NCBI GenBank assembly: GCA_001305055.1
Contig: BBZX01000002.1
Coordinates: 354,385 to 418,384 of the forward strand
Direction: 5' to 3'
DNA: 64,000 nt
Source of the DNA: Clostridia bacterium UC5.1-1C12
GTDB taxonomy: Bacteria; Bacillota_I; Bacilli_A; Erysipelotrichales; Erysipelotrichaceae
Shown in pieces: positions 29,091 to 41,481 of this stretch. The notes under the pieces are model-generated. The model saw only the letters and a program-made list of their open reading frames with translations, made no database searches and was not told the origin of the DNA. Made by a program: the position numbers and the translations under genes. The first letter of the stretch is position 1. The number at the start of each line of letters is the position of its first letter.

Positions 29091-30932
29091 ATGAAAAAGA
29101 ATTTTATGTTAAGGATGCTTAAATTGCTGAGTGCATGTGCGTTAGTATTTGCATTAGGTGCTTGTTCAACATCAAAGGGAACATCGGACGGTTTATACAA
29201 AGCGGGTACTTATACGGCAGTTGCAGATGGCAACAATGGTGAAGTTGAAGTATCTGTTACATTCAGTGAGGATAAAATTGATTCTATTGAAATCATCAGT
29301 CAGAAGGAAACTGAGGGACTAGGCAATACCGCAATGGATACTTTGTCCAAGGAAATCGTTGAATATCAGTCATTAGGTGTCGATACGATTTCAGGTGCAA
29401 CGAATTCAAGCAATGCCCTGCTTGAAGCTGTCAAGGATTGTGTTAAACAGGCCGGCGGTGATGTTGATGCTTTAGTAAAAGCTGCGATTAATAAAGCCAG
29501 CGGTGAAGAAGTTACCCTGAGCAGTGATCTTGTAGTTGTCGGCGGCGGTGCGGCAGGGATGAGTGCAGCATTGCGGGCAAGAGAATTAGGCCTGAATGTA
29601 ATTTTGCTTGAGAAAATGTCTTTCTTAGGCGGAGCTATATCAATCAGCGGCGGCAATCAGGTTGTATATGGCTCTAAGCTGCAGGCGGAGGCCGGTGTCA
29701 GCGATGACAGTGCTGAAAGCATGATTGAAGATTTTATGAAGAATGGAGCAAATTTAAATGTGCCTGAATTATTGCAGCTTTATGCTGAAAATGTTGGGGC
29801 AACTACAGATTGGATGCATGAAAATCAGAATGTAGAATTTGATATGGAAGGCGGCTTGCACGTACTTGCTGAATATTCTCATGACCGTGAATTAGCGTAT
29901 GCAGGCGGCGGTGCAGGTTTTGCGAAAACTTATCGTGAACAGATTGAAAACAGTGGGACTGAGGTTTATCTGAATACTCGCGCTGCGGAATTGATCGTTG
30001 ATGAAAATGGCAATGTCACCGGCGTTAAGGCTGAGGGAAATGACGGTACGCTTTATACGATCCATGCTGAATCAGTGATACTGGCTACCGGCGGCTATGG
30101 CAATAACAAGGATCTGCTGTCAGATGAAATGAAAACAGCATTATACTATGGCCCGCAATCATCAACAGGTGACGGCATCATCATGGCAACTGCTGAAAAT
30201 GTAGGTGCTGCGACCCGTTTGATGGAATATGGCAAGCGTTATCCAAATGGTATCGAAGTCAGTGAGGGCATTGCAAAATCAACGATTGCCGGGAATATTG
30301 CTGCCTTTGCGGAGGATGCGATTCTAGTAAACAGTGAGGGTAAACGTGTTGTTAACGAGAAAGCAAGCAATCGTGAAATCCTAACGGTTGAATTAGAACA
30401 GGAAGGTCAGATGCTCTACCTGTTAATGGATGCGGATACGTTTGAAACCTTTAAGGGAAAACTGTCTACCGGCGGTATTGCGGGCAGTGATATTGATGCA
30501 TGGATCGCTAATAACGGATCATCAGCACCGGTATTTGTGAAGGCTGATACACTTGCTGATTTAGCTGCTGCTGTGGGTATGGATGCCGCTGTATTAGAAA
30601 ATACAGTGAGCACATATAACACTTATGTTGCTGATGGCAATGATGCTGAGTTTGGCCGTCCTGTGGAATATATGACATCATCGATTGGTGAAGGCCCGTA
30701 TTATCTTGTAGAACAGAAGCCTCGTTTTGCGACAACGATGGGCGGCCTTGTGGTGAATACTTCCTTAGAGGTCTTGGATGAGGAAGGAAATGCTATCGGC
30801 GGTTTATATGCTGCGGGTGAAGTAGCCGGCGGTGTAATGGGTGATGATTCACCTTCCGGTGCCAATAACGGCTGGGCACTGACTTCCGGAAAATTAGCAG
30901 CTGAAGCAGTTGGCAAAGCATTAGGTAAATAA
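29091..30932 (+). CDS. Lipoprotein flavin reductase, fumarate/urocanate reductase-like (FMN-bind plus FAD-binding 2)
   Basis: A 613-residue exported lipoprotein. The signal peptide ends in lipobox LGAC with C25. An FMN-binding domain spans about 36-120, with the SGATNSSNAL segment around the threonine that ApbE flavinylates covalently. From about 146 comes the FAD domain of flavocytochrome c/fumarate reductases: DLVVVGGGAAGMSAALRARE, then ILATGGYGNNKDLL, and at the end GGLYAAGEVAGGVMGDDSPS. Such proteins reduce alkenes such as fumarate or urocanate outside the cell with electrons from membrane flavoproteins. Intact. The substrate cannot be named. It is controlled presumably by the divergent LysR gene. 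Confidence 0.88.
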   Translation: MKKNFMLRMLKLLSACALVFALGACSTSKGTSDGLYKAGTYTAVADGNNGEVEVSVTFSEDKIDSIEIISQKETEGLGNTAMDTLSKEIVEYQSLGVDTISGATNSSNALLEAVKDCVKQAGGDVDALVKAAINKASGEEVTLSSDLVVVGGGAAGMSAALRARELGLNVILLEKMSFLGGAISISGGNQVVYGSKLQAEAGVSDDSAESMIEDFMKNGANLNVPELLQLYAENVGATTDWMHENQNVEFDMEGGLHVLAEYSHDRELAYAGGGAGFAKTYREQIENSGTEVYLNTRAAELIVDENGNVTGVKAEGNDGTLYTIHAESVILATGGYGNNKDLLSDEMKTALYYGPQSSTGDGIIMATAENVGAATRLMEYGKRYPNGIEVSEGIAKSTIAGNIAAFAEDAILVNSEGKRVVNEKASNREILTVELEQEGQMLYLLMDADTFETFKGKLSTGGIAGSDIDAWIANNGSSAPVFVKADTLADLAAAVGMDAAVLENTVSTYNTYVADGNDAEFGRPVEYMTSSIGEGPYYLVEQKPRFATTMGGLVVNTSLEVLDEEGNAIGGLYAAGEVAGGVMGDDSPSGANNGWALTSGKLAAEAVGKALGK

Positions 30933-30948
30933 ATACTTATTTTATAAG

Positions 30949-30977
30949 AACGGATACATTGGACTGTGTCCGTTTTT
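30949..30977 (+). terminator. Terminator after first flavin reductase
   Basis: AACGGATAC (30949-30957) pairs with GTGTCCGTT (30966-30974) with one G-T pair, followed by TTT. Confidence 0.75.
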
Positions 30978-31094
30978 GTTTTGTCATGTTATTGGCAAAA
31001 ATGTATCGAAATTGTTAAATATAGAATTGAATAAGTGAAGATATTCACGAATTCTTTTGTTAGATTATATTTATAGAACCATGGGAGGTACACT

Positions 31095-32850
31095 ATGAAA
31101 AGGTTGATTGGATATTGTTTGGCATTTATGCTTGTGCTAAGTGCCTGTACACCTGCTAAAGATGATAGTTCAGCATTTAAAGCTGGTACTTATTCCGGCT
31201 CGGCAAAGGGAATGAACGGTGACGTTGTCTTAGAGGTTGTTTTGAGTGAGAAAGAGATTGAGAGCATCAATGTCAAGGAACAGCAGGAACTGCCGGACTG
31301 GGAGATCTTGCTGTTGATAAGATGATTGAAAAAATTGTTCAGGCACAGTCTGTCAAGGTAGACGCCGTGACCGGTGCTACGATTTCAAGCAATGCAGTGA
31401 TCGAAGCAGTGACAAATGCTTTAAATGAAGCTGGTGTTGATGCATCTAAGCTTGAACCAAAAGCTGAAATCAAGGATACAGCTGTCGAAGATACCGAAGC
31501 GGATATTGTTGTAATTGGCGGCGGCGGTGCCGGTTTAAGTGCTGCTATCGAAGCGGCTGATAAAGGTACAGAAAAGATTATCGTATTAGAAAAAATGCTT
31601 GCTACAGGCGGTACAACAGCTACTGCACAGGGAATGATCGCCGGTTATGAAACTAAGATTCAAAAGGCTGCCGGTGATGAAGCATTAACTTATGAAGCAA
31701 TGGTTGACAATTTGATGAATAATGCATTATGGAAGCTTGATCCAGAGCTGACTAAGATTACTGTTGAGTCAAGCGGAAAGACCATCGACTGGCTGATTGA
31801 TCGCGCAGAAGTGGAATTCCAGCCTGATGCATTGGTTGGCTATGGCCCGTTGAAAATGATGCACGTAGTTGATGGCTTCGGCCCAAGTTTAATTCAGCAT
31901 TTAACTTCAACTGCTGAAACTGCAGGAGTTGAAATTCGTACAGAAAATAAAGCTGTCGAGATCTTATTGGATGAAAATAATAATGTAAGCGGCGTAATTG
32001 TGGAAACAGCGACGGCACTTATACAATTCATACAAAAGCCGTAATCCTTGCTACTGGCGGTTATTCTTATAACCCTGAATTAACAGCTCTGCTCGATCCG
32101 GAAAAGGCCGGAACGTTTGGTATCGGACATCCTTCCAATACCGGCGATGGTTTGATCATGGCAAGCAATGTAGGCGCTGCTTTAACACATACGAATCACT
32201 TAATGGCAGTACTTAAAGATTATGAAATTATGAAGGACTATAAGGGTACAAGCGCCAGTGCCAATATCTCAAAATTTATTGCACAGAATAATCTTGTATT
32301 AGTCGGACAAGATGCAAAGCGTTTTGTTGATGAAAAGAGCGGCGGTTATATGACACAGCTGCTGAATGAACCTATTTTTGATCAAATGCATAAAGAAGGC
32401 GCTGGCTTTGTTTGGGCTATTTCTGATAAGGCAGCAATCGATGCCGCTGAAATCAAACGCGGTGAAAATCTAGAATTCATTACTGCCGATACACCTGAAG
32501 AACTGGCAGAAAAGATGAATCTTGATCCTGCCGTACTTAAGGAAACGATTGAAAACTATAATTCATATGCAGCAAATAATACTGATCCTGAATTCAAACG
32601 CACGGTGATGTCACCCTTGACTTCTCCTTATGTTGCGGTGGCTGTTGTGCCATGTGAAATCATCACCTACGGCGGTGTTGCCAGAAATGAAAAGAGTGAA
32701 GTAATCAGAGCTGATAACACCGTAATCAATGGTTTATATGCTGCCGGTGAAGTGAGTGCTAATTCCTCTTATATGGGCTTTACATTATCAAATGCAGTCA
32801 CTTGGGGACGTATTGCCGGTGAAAATGCTTCTGCTTATATCAAAGAATAA
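31095..32850 (+). CDS. Second lipoprotein flavin reductase, paralogue (two frameshifts)
   Basis: A 585-residue paralogue of the preceding reductase, with the same domain order: lipoprotein signal (VLSAC), FMN-binding domain with VDAVTGATISSNAV, then FAD domain (DIVVIGGGGAGLSAAIEAA, ILATGGYSYNPEL, GLYAAGEVSANSSYMG). One A is missing near 31290 (corrected QQETAGLGDLAVDKMIEKI) and one near 32012 (corrected ENSDGTYTIHTKAVIL). It has its own GGGAGG ribosome site and follows a terminator, so it is transcribed separately from the first copy. Substrate-pocket residues differ (no HDRELAYAGGG segment of copy one), suggesting a different substrate. Confidence 0.86.
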
Positions 32851-32859
32851 CCAATATTA

Positions 32860-32901
32860 AAAACAAGAACTGGCTCAGTCAATGAGTTCAGTTCTTGTTT
32901 T
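32860..32901. terminator. Bidirectional terminator between flavin reductase and AraC genes
   Basis: AAAACAAGAACTG (32860-32872) is a perfect 13-bp match to CAGTTCTTGTTTT (32889-32901), with a 16-base loop. The minus-strand AraC stop lies inside it. Confidence 0.85.
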
Positions 32902-33777
32902 ATTATTAAGAAGCATTTTCTGATATTGACTGGGAGACATTCCCTCATGCTGACGGAATGCTCTGGAAAAATGCTGCTGGGAAGTAAAGCCTATTTCATG
33001 AGTGATTTGCTGAATGCTCATAATACCGCTTGCTAAATAGTTTTTTGCCAAATCAAGACGCATCTGAATAATAAATTGGCTTGGTGATTGTTCGGCAATT
33101 TTCATAAATGATTTATATAAATAATTTTCACTGATCGTAAAGACAGCGGCAAGCTTTTTAACGCTTAAATCTTCACTGATGTGATTGAGGATGTATTTAA
33201 TGACTTCATTCACTAATACGCTTTGATCAGTCAGTTTATTTTCAGGATAAGTGATTTCGAAAGGTGTGCAGTTATAGCTGCGGATGATTTCAATACAGAT
33301 GGATTTCACAAGCATGTTGATGACGGCTCTTGAACCTATCTGCTGTTTCTTAACTTCGGCTATTGTATGATTGAATAAAGCTTTCATCTTATTATCCGTA
33401 CAATGTTTAACAGGACTGCTGCCTATAAGCATTTCAATCAGCTCATGCTGCAAGGCAATGGGTTCAATGTCAAAATGGATATAAATATATTCATAACCCT
33501 CTTGGCCTTCGTTTTTAGAATGATAGATGCCATAAGGTTCTAAGATCATCAAATCGTTTTCTCTGCATTCATAAACGTTGCCTTGGATCGTTGTCTGTGA
33601 ACCGCCTTTTGTATAATAGATCAATTCAATATCCTTGATCGTATAAGTTGCTTTTTTTTCAATATAGCTGCTCCATACCCCCACGCTGTTTACGCAAATA
33701 CTGAAAGTATTAAAAAAACTGCTTAGGTTGTCATCGATCAAGGGTGTTGTTTTGCTGTTTGAATGTATTAATTTCAT
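32875..33777 (-). CDS. AraC-family regulator with cupin-like sensor domain
   Basis: A regulator of about 300 residues. The N-terminal AraC-type ligand-binding cupin includes YYTKGGSQTTIQGNVYEC and LEPYGIYHSKNEG. The C-terminal AraC helix-turn-helix pair reads LSVKKLAAVFTISENYLYK and IQQITHEIGFTSQQHFSRAF, then GMSPSQYQK. I chose the ATG at 33777 (MKLIHSNSK); an ATG at 33792 and a TTG at 33813 are in frame but have no better ribosome site. It is divergent from the YjjI-type glycyl radical enzyme by about 145 bases and probably controls it. Confidence 0.86.
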   Translation of the reverse strand: MKLIHSNSKTTPLIDDNLSSFFNTFSICVNSVGVWSSYIEKKATYTIKDIELIYYTKGGSQTTIQGNVYECRENDLMILEPYGIYHSKNEGQEGYEYIYIHFDIEPIALQHELIEMLIGSSPVKHCTDNKMKALFNHTIAEVKKQQIGSRAVINMLVKSICIEIIRSYNCTPFEITYPENKLTDQSVLVNEVIKYILNHISEDLSVKKLAAVFTISENYLYKSFMKIAEQSPSQFIIQMRLDLAKNYLASGIMSIQQITHEIGFTSQQHFSRAFRQHEGMSPSQYQKMLLNNKTRTELID

Positions 33778-33922
33778 GAAATCACCATCCATATTATAAG
33801 GGGATATGAACAAGATGGAAAGATAAATAAACGATAAAAAAATAATTTGACGATTTGCTTTTTTCTATCTGTTCAAATTGACTTATATTTGTTATTATGA
33901 GATTAAAGAAAGAAGGGATTGA

Positions 33923-35464
33923 ATGAGTCAAGTAACCGGAGTACTGGATAAAGAAAGAGAAACAAGCGCCATGAATGTAATTAAGAATGAGCGTTTAACT
34001 TATTTCCAGCAAGTATTGGAGTTAGCCAAAATCGGGGAAGATACGCTGGGGGATTTTTTAAAGACGGATGAATTAAAGAAGGCCATGGATGAAGGTATTA
34101 TCTGTGATCTTTATGAGGGAAGTGCCCCTTTCCGTCCGCGTTATGTATTAGTTGATTTTAAGAAACTGTTTACCGATGGGTGTAAGTTTTTGGAGTTAGA
34201 TCCGCCAACCGATCTGCAGGAAGCATGTAATTCTTTATTGATCATGTATAAGAATACGCCGGCAGCAGGAAGTTATCCGGTTTATCTGGGTGATATTGAT
34301 GCCATGCTGGAGCCTTTTGTATTAAAGGAAGATCGAGCGAAGGCAAAGCGCACTTTAAAGCTGTTCTTACTGCATATCGATAAGACGATCTCTGATTCAT
34401 TTGTACATATGGATATCGGCCCAAGGGAAACGGTGACAGGAAATCTGATTCTGGAATTAAGTGAAGAAATGCAGCTTGCTGTTCCTAATATCACATTGAA
34501 GTATGATCCTGAAATCACGCCGGACAGTTATGCTGCGAAGGTTGCTAAATGCATGCTTAAGGTATCGAAGCCATCCTTCTGCAATCATCAGATGTGTATG
34601 GCAGAGTGGGGCGAGGATTATGGTGTAGCCAGCTGCTTGAACGTGCTGAAGATTGGCGGCGGCGGTTATACGCTCAATCGCATCAAGCTGCATGAAATGA
34701 GTGAAAAAGCGGAAAGTATCGATCAATTTTTAAATGAAACACTGCCTTATTATATGCGGCTGCTGCTTGAATTTACGGATCGCCGGATTCGTTTTATTGT
34801 GGAAGAATCAGCATTCTTTAAATCGAATTACCTTGTTAAGGAAGGCTTTATCGACCGTGAAAAATTCATTGGCATGATTGGTGTTGTCGGCGTTGCTGAA
34901 TGTGTCAATAAGCTGTTAGGCATCAAAGATCCGAAGCAGGGCTATGGCAATAACTCTGAAGCAGATGCTTTGGCTGTTAAGATCTGCGAGAAGATGGAGG
35001 AGCTGGTAATGGCTCATCCGGGTTTATATTGCTCGAAGGTCGGCGGTCATTATGGACTGCATGCTCAGGTAGGAATCAGTGATGATATGATGAGCAATAC
35101 ACCGGGGGCACGCATTCCAATCGGTGCTGAACCGGAAATTGTGACCCATGTCATGCATTCGACTCATTATCATAAATATTTCCCTACGGGTATCGGTGAT
35201 ATTTTTACCTTTGATGAGACATGGGATCGTTCCCCCGAAGCTATTGTCGATATCGTTAAGGGAGCCTTTGCCAAGGGTATGCGTTATTTCAGCGGTTATT
35301 CAAGTGACAGCGATGTTGTAAGAGTAACGGGTTATCTTGTGAAAAAGAGTGAACTGGCAAAGCTTGATGCCGGTCAGCAGGTGCTTAACGGAGCGACAGT
35401 TCTCGGCAAGGGTCAGCGCGACGGTGCTCAGGCATTGAACCGCCGTGTAGAAGCATCACACTAG
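33923..35464 (+). CDS. yjjI: YjjI-family glycyl radical enzyme
   Basis: A 513-residue protein of the YjjI (TIGR04040) group, shorter than pyruvate formate-lyase. The active-site cysteine is in YGVASCLNVLKIGGGG. The C-terminal glycyl radical loop is RVTGYLVKKSEL, with the radical glycine at about residue 470. The family reaction is not established. Activation should need a YjjW-type radical SAM activase, and no such gene is in the window. The ribosome site AAGGGATTGA precedes the ATG. Intact. Divergent AraC regulator upstream; a small membrane protein follows after 94 bases. Confidence 0.88.
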   Translation: MSQVTGVLDKERETSAMNVIKNERLTYFQQVLELAKIGEDTLGDFLKTDELKKAMDEGIICDLYEGSAPFRPRYVLVDFKKLFTDGCKFLELDPPTDLQEACNSLLIMYKNTPAAGSYPVYLGDIDAMLEPFVLKEDRAKAKRTLKLFLLHIDKTISDSFVHMDIGPRETVTGNLILELSEEMQLAVPNITLKYDPEITPDSYAAKVAKCMLKVSKPSFCNHQMCMAEWGEDYGVASCLNVLKIGGGGYTLNRIKLHEMSEKAESIDQFLNETLPYYMRLLLEFTDRRIRFIVEESAFFKSNYLVKEGFIDREKFIGMIGVVGVAECVNKLLGIKDPKQGYGNNSEADALAVKICEKMEELVMAHPGLYCSKVGGHYGLHAQVGISDDMMSNTPGARIPIGAEPEIVTHVMHSTHYHKYFPTGIGDIFTFDETWDRSPEAIVDIVKGAFAKGMRYFSGYSSDSDVVRVTGYLVKKSELAKLDAGQQVLNGATVLGKGQRDGAQALNRRVEASH

Positions 35465-35558
35465 CTATCGTTTTTGTCATAATTGCTGTTTTTATAGTCC
35501 TGATTTGTTATACTAAAGATAGTAAGCAGTATTCATTTTGAATAGAAAGGACAAGGCT

Positions 35559-35828
35559 ATGAAAAAACAAAGCGGTTTAGTTGTAACGAGTAAATGGACA
35601 TAATTGCTGTTAGCCTGCATTCCAGCCGGCATCATCAAAATCATTACCGATTATTCGCTGGCTTTCACAGCAGGTGAAGCTCATGTCTCACAGTTTGTGT
35701 CTGATACATTTATATCCTTGCTGATAATCTTGATCGGCACGATCTTGTTTGTTAAATTGAATACTCGATCTGCTTGGATGAATCCGGATCATCCGAGATC
35801 AAAGGAAGAATACTTGAATCAGTTATAG
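35559..35828 (+). pseudogene. Small two-helix membrane protein with in-frame TAA at 35601
   Basis: A frame of 89 codons begins at the ATG at 35559 (AAAGGA 9 bases upstream) with MKKQSGLVVTSKWT, meets TAA at 35601-35603, and continues in the same frame as LLLACIPAGIIKIITDYSL, then a second helix (FISLLIILIGTILFVKL) and NPDHPRSKEEYLNQL. The sequence on both sides of the stop looks like one protein. The TAA is either a sequencing error, a real nonsense mutation, or two nearby indels. No family recognised. It follows the YjjI gene. Confidence 0.5.
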
Positions 35829-35843
35829 AAATAATGATAAATA

Positions 35844-35892
35844 AAAAAGGAAAGTGAGTATCATTATAAAAATGAAATCATCTTTCCTTTTT
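35844..35892. terminator. Bidirectional terminator before the rpiR-like gene
   Basis: AAAAAGGAAAG (35844-35854) is a perfect 11-bp match to CTTTCCTTTTT (35882-35892), with T runs on both strands. Confidence 0.8.
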
Positions 35893-35898
35893 CTATAC

Positions 35899-36675
35899 TT
35901 AATCAGTATGCTTTGACATATTTGCAAGTTCATTCAAAAGAATTTCCACAAAAACAAAGTAAATAGCCTGTTCATCGATAAACTTGGCATAACCTTTAGA
36001 TACCGGCGGTAAGTTGATGACATGCGTACATTGTTTTATAAATGGCAGGGCAGTCATAGTAACAATACCGACAGGGCAATGATTATCATTAAGAACATCG
36101 ATACGATCCTGATAAATATGTCCATTATCCTTTATGGTAAAGATTAAACAGAAGTCTTGTTCATCCATAATATTGACGGCATCAAACATCATGGTAGTGT
36201 CATCTAAAGTATCTGAATCAAGACCGATCTTCAGCATTCGCATCTGCAGCTGTTTGGCAGCTAATGAGGTTCGGTTTATAGCTAGAATTTTAACTCGCCG
36301 AGCTTGAATAATGGCATGAGCAATAGCTCTTACCTGATGGATATCTACGGTTTCATTGATTTGTTCGATTGCCTTGCAATAATAGCTGGTAATGAATTGG
36401 ATCGTCTGATCCGGTTCAATCTTGTCCTCAGGGTTATTGAAACTGGATGAAATCAAGAATCTTGATAACTCGTATTTCAATTCTGAATAACCATTATAGC
36501 CAAGTTTTTTTGCGAAACGGATCATCGCAGCTTTTGATGTGCCTGTCGCGGTTACCGTTGTCTCTACGGAAGCTCTGGCAAATTCCTTAGGCTGATTTAA
36601 AATAAAAGTGGCAATTAATTCCTCTGTTTTAGTGAAGCTTTCAAAATTATGCTGAATCAATTCTAAAGGATTCAT
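35899..36675 (-). CDS. RpiR/MurR-family regulator (HTH plus SIS domain)
   Basis: A 258-residue regulator. The HTH_6 domain is at residues about 1-77: KTEELIATFILNQPKEFARA and VTATGTSKAAMIRFAKKLG. The SIS sugar-isomerase fold follows, with ARRVKILAINRTSLAAKQL and FCLIFTIKDNGHIYQDRIDV, and should bind a phosphosugar. AGAGGTGATTTT precedes the ATG at 36675. It is divergent from the PTS-sulfatase-GH1 operon, and the intergenic region holds an array of TTGAAATA boxes that is the likely operator. Intact. Confidence 0.88.
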   Translation of the reverse strand: MNPLELIQHNFESFTKTEELIATFILNQPKEFARASVETTVTATGTSKAAMIRFAKKLGYNGYSELKYELSRFLISSSFNNPEDKIEPDQTIQFITSYYCKAIEQINETVDIHQVRAIAHAIIQARRVKILAINRTSLAAKQLQMRMLKIGLDSDTLDDTTMMFDAVNIMDEQDFCLIFTIKDNGHIYQDRIDVLNDNHCPVGIVTMTALPFIKQCTHVINLPPVSKGYAKFIDEQAIYFVFVEILLNELANMSKHTD

Positions 36676-36708
36676 AAAATCACCTCTGGTTAGATTATAG
36701 CATATATT

Positions 36709-36779
36709 TGAAATATGTACCTATGAAACTGAAATATATTTTAAAATATGTTTCAAATTATGTTTTAAGTATTGAAATA
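36709..36779. promoter_or_regulatory. Array of TTGAAATA boxes, probable RpiR operator
   Basis: TTGAAATA occurs at 36709-36716 and 36772-36779, CTGAAATA at 36729-36736, and the inverted form TTTCAAA at 36751-36757. The central pair makes an inverted repeat, TGAAATATAT (36730-36739) against ATATGTTTCA (36746-36755), 9 of 10 matching, around TTTAAA. It lies between divergent starts at 36675 and 36867. RpiR-family proteins bind such inverted TGAAA-type repeats in other bacteria. Confidence 0.6.
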
Positions 36780-36866
36780 AATTTTAATGCATGCTATACT
36801 GCTTTTGTAATCGCTACCATGGGCGTGATACATTCAATACAAATAAAACATAAGGAGAAGGAATTT

Positions 36867-38168
36867 ATGGATAAATTCACTGCATTGCTGGAAAAGGTGC
36901 TTGTACCTTTAGCTGACAAATTATCACAGAATAAATATCTTGGGGCTATATCTACTGGTTTTTCATATTTATTGCCGATTACGATGATAGGCGCTATATT
37001 CACTTTGCTTGCCAATCTTCAGATCGCACCGTATCAAGCCTTTGTTACGTCGACAGGTTTAAAGACAATTCTGGCGTTCGCACCCACAGTAACAACGGAT
37101 ATGCTGGCTGTTTATGCTGCTTATCTGATCGGTAAAGCATGTGCTGAAAAGCTGGGGCTTGAAAAAGATTCTACTATCATTGGTTCTATTACATTATTTG
37201 TATTCTTATTGATGATTCCGCTCGGTGTATCCGGAAAAGGGGCTGACAGCGGTGAAATCGTATCCATTGCCGCTGCTTTGCCGACAAGTTATCTTGGGGC
37301 TGCCGGTTTGTTCAGCGCTATGATTCTCGGCATGGTTGTACCGACGATCTATAATCTATTTATTAAACATAACATTATACTTAAAATGCCGGAGCAAGTG
37401 CCGCCGACAATTTCTAAATCATTTTCTGCATTGATTCCTGCTTTTGCAATTGCTTTCATTTTCTGCCTTGTACGTTTTGGCTTTGCACAGACAAGCTTCG
37501 GCACAATGAATGACTTTATCTATACAATGCTGAAGACGCCGTTATCGCATTTATCCGCAAGCCCGATCACTTTTATTATTTTTATTATCATGTGCTCACT
37601 GATGTGGTTCTTCGGTCTGCATGGCGGTATGATCGTTATGCCGTTCCTGTCCATGCTTTATACGACGGCAGGTTTGGAAAATCTTGAAGCCTATGCAGCT
37701 GGCACAGCTTTACCTAACATCATCACCAAATCATGCTGGTCAATGTATGCTTCATTAGGCGGTGCCGGCGGTACATTAGGCTTATGCTTCATCATGTTCT
37801 TCTTTGCCAAATCGGCACGCTATAAAACATTAGGCAAGCTGGCACTGCCATCCGGCTTATGCGGGATCAATGAACCGATCACTTTTGGTTTACCGATGGT
37901 ATTGAATACTATTATGATCATACCGTTGATCTTAACACCGATCATTACGTTCTTAGTTGCTTATTTCAGTATGAATATCGGTCTTGTACCGTTCACGAAT
38001 GGTGCTGAAATACCATTAGGGACACCGGTTCTATTATCAGGCATTGTTGCCTGCGGCTGGCAGGGAGCGGTCCTTCAGGCAGTATTGATTTTAATTCAGG
38101 TGGCAATGTATCTGCCGTTCTTCAAGATTCTTGACAAGCGCGCACTTGCTGAGGAAGAGGGGAAATAA
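36867..38168 (+). CDS. PTS EIIC, lactose/cellobiose family
   Basis: A 433-residue membrane transporter of the cellobiose/lactose EIIC family: TALLEKVLVPLADKLSQNK at the amphipathic N-terminus, then about ten helices, FFGLHGGMIVMPF, and the conserved substrate loop GLCGINEPITFGLPMVLN. AAGGAG lies at 36852-36857 before the ATG at 36867; upstream in-frame codons run through the operator and are not coding. It is the first gene of an operon with sulfatase, 6-phospho-beta-glycosidase, EIIB and EIIA, so the imported substrate is probably a sulfated beta-linked disaccharide. Intact. Confidence 0.9.
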   Translation: MDKFTALLEKVLVPLADKLSQNKYLGAISTGFSYLLPITMIGAIFTLLANLQIAPYQAFVTSTGLKTILAFAPTVTTDMLAVYAAYLIGKACAEKLGLEKDSTIIGSITLFVFLLMIPLGVSGKGADSGEIVSIAAALPTSYLGAAGLFSAMILGMVVPTIYNLFIKHNIILKMPEQVPPTISKSFSALIPAFAIAFIFCLVRFGFAQTSFGTMNDFIYTMLKTPLSHLSASPITFIIFIIMCSLMWFFGLHGGMIVMPFLSMLYTTAGLENLEAYAAGTALPNIITKSCWSMYASLGGAGGTLGLCFIMFFFAKSARYKTLGKLALPSGLCGINEPITFGLPMVLNTIMIIPLILTPIITFLVAYFSMNIGLVPFTNGAEIPLGTPVLLSGIVACGWQGAVLQAVLILIQVAMYLPFFKILDKRALAEEEGK

Positions 38169-38175
38169 AAGCTTT

Positions 38176-38209
38176 AAAAGTTATAAAGATCAATGCTTTA
38201 TAACTTTTT
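38176..38209 (+). terminator. Strong stem-loop inside the operon, between EIIC and sulfatase
   Basis: AAAAGTTATAAAG (38176-38188) and CTTTATAACTTTT (38196-38208) form a perfect 13-bp stem around ATCAATG, followed by T and A. It sits between genes that clearly belong together, so it probably lets some transcripts stop after EIIC or stabilises the upstream mRNA. Confidence 0.6.
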
Positions 38210-38232
38210 ATCACAAATGAGAGGAGAAATTT

Positions 38233-41159
<2,927 letters not shown>

Positions 41160-41177
41160 ATCTGAGGGAGAACATTT

Positions 41178-41479
41178 ATGAAAAAATCGTATTATTGTGT
41201 GCAGCAGGTATGAGTACAAGCTTATTAGTTACCAAGATGCAGAAAGCGGCGCTTGAAGAGGGTCTTGAGTGTGATATCAATGCCTATTCGATCGCTCAGG
41301 CTAAAGAGGTAGGGGCTGACGCAGATATTATTTTATTAGGGCCGCAGGTACGTTTTAATCTTGCTAAGGTCAAGGAACAATGTCCGAATTGTCCGGTTGA
41401 AGCCATCGATATGGCAGCCTATGGCATGATGGATGGGGCTAAGGTCATCAAGCGTGTCAAAGAAGTGCTGGGTATTTAG
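41178..41479 (+). CDS. PTS EIIB, lactose/cellobiose family (frameshifted near 41183)
   Basis: A 100-residue EIIB. With one A restored in the run after the ATG the protein begins MKKIVLLCAAGMSTSLLVTK, placing the phosphorylated cysteine at residue 8 in the CAAGMST loop. The rest is a typical IIB-Lac/Cel fold with IILLGPQVRFNLAKVK. GAGGGAG lies upstream. It passes phosphate from the EIIA encoded next to the sugar carried by the EIIC at the start of the operon. Confidence 0.9.
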
Positions 41480-41481
41480 TT

